Origin: an uncultured Christensenella sp.
Lineage (GTDB): Bacteria > Bacillota > Clostridia > Christensenellales > Pumilibacteraceae
Direction: 5' to 3'
Assembly: GCA_910585955.1 (NCBI GenBank)
Contig: CAJUGC010000003.1
Coordinates: 1-64,000 of the forward strand
DNA length: 64,000 nucleotides
A model generated the notes under the pieces. It was not told where the DNA came from. It was given only the letters and a program-made list of their open reading frames with translations, and did not search any database. Made by a program: the position numbers and the translations under genes. How positions within the stretch are numbered: position 1 is the first letter of the stretch; each line of letters begins with the position of its first letter. Of this stretch, positions 61,144-64,000 are shown in pieces.

Positions 61144-64000
61144 TTAACCGCCTATAGGCACGGTTCCCGTTTGATTCGGAACAGCTTCGTTTATTATCGC
61201 CGCGCCTGTCGGCTCACTCGGCGCGACTCCCTCCTCGTAATATCCGACGTCAGCGCTGACTTTGCGATGCGTCTTATCGAAATCGACGTGCTTTCCCTCG
61301 TTTTCGAAATAAATACGACCGTAGGTAGAATTCCATGTGACGCCGCTTTGCGAACAGACGTTTTTGCCGTAACCGTATATATAGAAATCCGCGCCCGCGA
61401 TTTCGGGGCTGATATAGCCTATGCCGGACGGATTGGCGCCAACATTGTAAGTACCGTAATAGACGTACACCTTTATGTCGGTATCGACTATTTTTTTTGA
61501 AGCTCCGTTTATGTCGATAACCTCTCTTTTAACAGGCAATAGGGTAGTAACGGAAATCGTCGTGTTCACCGCATCCATTTTGATAAGGTCTTGTCTTTCC
61601 TTATACGTTGTGTACGAAGCAATCTCGGTTTTCGTCAATGCACCGAAATATATCGTACTATAGTCGGAGGCATTAAAACAATCGGCTTTCGTAGCAACTC
61701 CGTTGTTCAGATATTCGCCGCTGTTAAATACGCCTTTTTCTATTTTTACCACGGCGCGGTCATTTGCCGCCGAGCCGCTTCCGTAAACGAGCGCGCCGCC
61801 GTTTTTACCGCCGAACGTACCGTTTTCTATGTTTACCCGAGCTGCGCCCATGACCTTAAGTCCATAGTATGTAGCCGGACCCATAGCCTGCACGCGCTGA
61901 AGAGATTTGTCGCCCCAAGACGGTTTTGTATTATCCCACATATGCGAGGTCGACGGATTACCCGTAGCTCCTCCGTGGTTGTACATATTTCCCGCAAAAG
62001 TTCCGTTGTGGATATTTATAACAATAGCCTCTCCGCCCTCGTCCGAAGCCGCGACGCTGTTGCTGTTGTCAGCCGTATACGTCCCGTTGTAAACGTCGAT
62101 ATTGCCGCCGCGCGCTATGACAGCATGACCGCCGGAAAGATTCGGAAAAAACTGCCATGTAGTGCCCAGCTGATCATAAGAAGCATAACAAGCTTCATTT
62201 AAGTGCACATGACCGGTGGTATGCACGCTTATATCGCTTTCGAATTCGTCCGCGGTTCGCGTTTCGTCTCCGAGAGTGATGGTTCCGCCCTGCACCTTTA
62301 CGCCGCCGCCGACTGCCGACGTTATGTCCGCATATTTTATGTTTATATTCGCGGGGACGACCGTCTCGTCTTTGCCCGTCTCGCGATTGATACAAGCGAC
62401 GGCAAAGCTCTTTATTTTCACTTTATCGTAATTCGTATAATTTCCTGTGGACGAATGTTGCGACCGTGTAACAAACATATCGAAATCGTTGTAAAGTCCG
62501 CGGAAGTTCATCGTGAGCTTTCCTTCGCAGACGAGACTGCCGCCTACGACGCGTATACCGTTTTCATTCGCATACGTTTCACGATTTCCGTGCTCGTCAA
62601 CCGAATCTCTTTGATACGGAAGAAATATCTCGTAATTGTGATTGCCTGCGGCAACGGCTTCTGCGGAAGTTGCCGAACAGCCGCTCGACGGACCTACGCC
62701 CTTACGATTTATGTAGCAATTTATATTGTAATTCGTAGGCTCGCTTGTCGAAGAATTATTTTCAAAACGAATGTCGCCGCCCGAAAGACAGACCGCCGAC
62801 GCATTGAACGCGTCTATTCCGCCGCCGTTTTTGAAAGTCAGCGTCCCGTCGTATACGGACACACCGAGCTCGCGGGAATTTATCTCGGAATTGTCGAGAG
62901 TGACCTCGCCTCCCTTGTATTCGGACGAGTCGAGGTATACGCCGCAGGAAGCGGCGCGCATAGCTCCGTCTCTGTAGTTCTTTCCGAGATGTTCTCCCGA
63001 GACGCTCGCCCAAGCGTCCTCGTCGGGAAGATCTCCGCTTCCCTCGTAAGTAGGACTGCCCGTAAGATCCCCCAGCTCGACGTCGGTATTCACAAGCTCG
63101 ACATTTACGGCGCGTTTATTTCCGTCGCCGTCCACCGCCTCCGTTCTGTTTACGGCATATATGCCGTATGTATGGCTGTCGGAATCGAGAGTTACGCTTC
63201 CGTCCGTGATCTTTACTTTGCCACGCGTTCCGAAAATTCCGTACGAATATGCGCCGTGCATGGTAACGGCAAGATTTTTAGCATTGAAGCTGCTCGCCTT
63301 TAACTTACTTCTTCCGCGCGAAAGAATACCGAACGTAGATTGATAAATTCTATACGTTCCGTCACCGAGAGGAGTCCCCGATTCCGATTCGGGATAAGTC
63401 TGCACCTTTGTGTTACCGGAAGCGATCGCTTTTCTGTTGTTTATATCTTTGTTTACGACGACGTTTACCGACTTGGACTTTTCTCTGTCGTCCTTGCCCT
63501 CGAGCGTGAGCGTGCCGCCGTTCAGGAAAACAGCCGCGTCGCGATACTGACGGTCGGAGGGGAATTCGCCTCCTACGTCCGCGATACCGAATGGATCGTC
63601 GCCGTGCGAAAGCGTCGCGTTCTTCGTTATGTTCGCATCGTACAGTGTGACGTCGCCGCCGGAAAGCGAAATGACGCTTCCGTTGTAAGACGTAGCTGAA
63701 GCAAGCTTACGCACTTCGAGCGTACCTCCCGCGCCCAACGGATTCCCGTCTGCGTCCGTCTTTGTAATGCTGAATATGCAGGCGCTTTCTCCGTACTTCG
63801 CCGAATTTTCGCGCGTTTCGTCCGCCTTGAGCGCAGGAAGGGTATTCGGGTCTACAGTGGCGATCTCGCCCGTAGTCGATACGTTCATCACGCCGCCTTC
63901 CATATAGATGCACGAAGTTTGCCAAGTGCCGAAATACTGATAAAAGCTTCCCGCCATGCGAGAACGTCCGCTTCCCGCACCCGCCTCGACGTTTATGTTC
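61144..64000 (-). CDS. Large right-handed beta-helix surface protein (5' end outside window)
   Basis: At least 951 residues, with the reading frame still open at the window edge, so the N-terminus and any signal peptide are missing. The chain is made of many short repeats of the form GG-x-(V/L)-T-(L/F)-x-(D/N) with long ladders of Asn, Gly and Ser (KFNG-like FKNGGGIDAFNASAVCLSGG, VKVQGGTITLGD), typical of pectate-lyase-like parallel beta helices in adhesins. The C-terminus ends PNQTGTVPIGG with no LPxTG or membrane anchor. It lies 90 bases upstream of the TasA-like gene in the same direction, so it may be displayed together with the fibre. Confidence 0.75.
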   Translation of the reverse strand, partial: NINVEAGAGSGRSRMAGSFYQYFGTWQTSCIYMEGGVMNVSTTGEIATVDPNTLPALKADETRENSAKYGESACIFSITKTDADGNPLGAGGTLEVRKLASATSYNGSVISLSGGDVTLYDANITKNATLSHGDDPFGIADVGGEFPSDRQYRDAAVFLNGGTLTLEGKDDREKSKSVNVVVNKDINNRKAIASGNTKVQTYPESESGTPLGDGTYRIYQSTFGILSRGRSKLKASSFNAKNLAVTMHGAYSYGIFGTRGKVKITDGSVTLDSDSHTYGIYAVNRTEAVDGDGNKRAVNVELVNTDVELGDLTGSPTYEGSGDLPDEDAWASVSGEHLGKNYRDGAMRAASCGVYLDSSEYKGGEVTLDNSEINSRELGVSVYDGTLTFKNGGGIDAFNASAVCLSGGDIRFENNSSTSEPTNYNINCYINRKGVGPSSGCSATSAEAVAAGNHNYEIFLPYQRDSVDEHGNRETYANENGIRVVGGSLVCEGKLTMNFRGLYNDFDMFVTRSQHSSTGNYTNYDKVKIKSFAVACINRETGKDETVVPANINIKYADITSAVGGGVKVQGGTITLGDETRTADEFESDISVHTTGHVHLNEACYASYDQLGTTWQFFPNLSGGHAVIARGGNIDVYNGTYTADNSNSVAASDEGGEAIVINIHNGTFAGNMYNHGGATGNPSTSHMWDNTKPSWGDKSLQRVQAMGPATYYGLKVMGAARVNIENGTFGGKNGGALVYGSGSAANDRAVVKIEKGVFNSGEYLNNGVATKADCFNASDYSTIYFGALTKTEIASYTTYKERQDLIKMDAVNTTISVTTLLPVKREVIDINGASKKIVDTDIKVYVYYGTYNVGANPSGIGYISPEIAGADFYIYGYGKNVCSQSGVTWNSTYGRIYFENEGKHVDFDKTHRKVSADVGYYEEGVAPSEPTGAAIINEAVPNQTGTVPIGG

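Overview
This 64 kb window looks like chromosome from an uncultured, probably gut-dwelling, anaerobic member of the Bacillota (Clostridia; I would look first in Christensenellales-type lineages, but that placement is inference). The support is: strong AGGAGG-type ribosome sites and TTGACA-17-TATAAT promoters, a pyruvate:ferredoxin oxidoreductase, iron-sulfur class I fumarase, a two-subunit rpoB/rpoC operon, lipoprotein signal peptides, a SipW/TasA-type surface locus, and moderate GC content broken by a few AT-rich islands.

Layout. 1-3050: AT-rich accessory segment ending at the 3' end of the tmRNA gene. It holds a self-regulated TetR/membrane-protein operon, a broken zinc-ribbon gene and a replication initiator of the CRESS-DNA-virus type (HUH endonuclease plus superfamily 3 helicase). 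3058-3428: tmRNA. 3665-11943: nifJ, a small lipoprotein behind a promoter with a G9 tract in its spacer, a PfoR/PTS-IIC-like membrane protein, a macrodomain/DUF3737 pair and an M18 aminopeptidase. 12006-18497: leftward genes, comprising a TIR-like membrane protein pair and a walJ-CPBP-CPBP-rlmH-M14-tadA cluster. 18627-19991: two-subunit fumarase. 20557-24888: xylose/xylan operon (xylA, xylB, GH43) with a divergent PocR-AraC regulator. 26014-28653: hybrid histidine kinase. 29808-34961: complete hexuronate pathway (uxuA, uxuB-type SDR, uxaC, eda, kdgK) with a divergent GH2 glycosidase, so sugars released by the hydrolase could feed the pathway.

37431-39396: a marR / nitroreductase / radical-SAM series in which each gene carries a one-base frameshift. 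41321-41799: a small divergon in which a Cro/C1-like regulator faces a 25-codon ORF across three copies of a 16-bp operator. 41843-42810: AT-rich GNAT/P-loop pair beside tRNA-Arg(ACG) and a decayed tRNA copy. 43208-44710: an IMP dehydrogenase of the Tritrichomonas-like type. 44865-52349: rpoC and rpoB. 54905-57220: an operon of an all-helical lipoprotein, a DUF4430-like lipoprotein and an ECF S-component-like membrane protein, which together resemble a split intrinsic-factor/transcobalamin arrangement. 57306-64000: surface-fibre locus with a TasA-like protein, a membrane-anchored partner sharing its C-terminal motif, SipW-type signal peptidase, a duplicated-domain membrane protein and a large beta-helix surface protein that runs off the window.

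Most genes have recognisable promoters and hairpin terminators. Three genes (walJ, the PocR-AraC regulator and the P-loop gene) have a -10 box exactly six bases before the start codon, which predicts leaderless mRNAs. The best candidates for undescribed biology are the CRESS-type element, the 25-codon ORF divergon, the split transcobalamin-like operon and the TasA/SipW locus.
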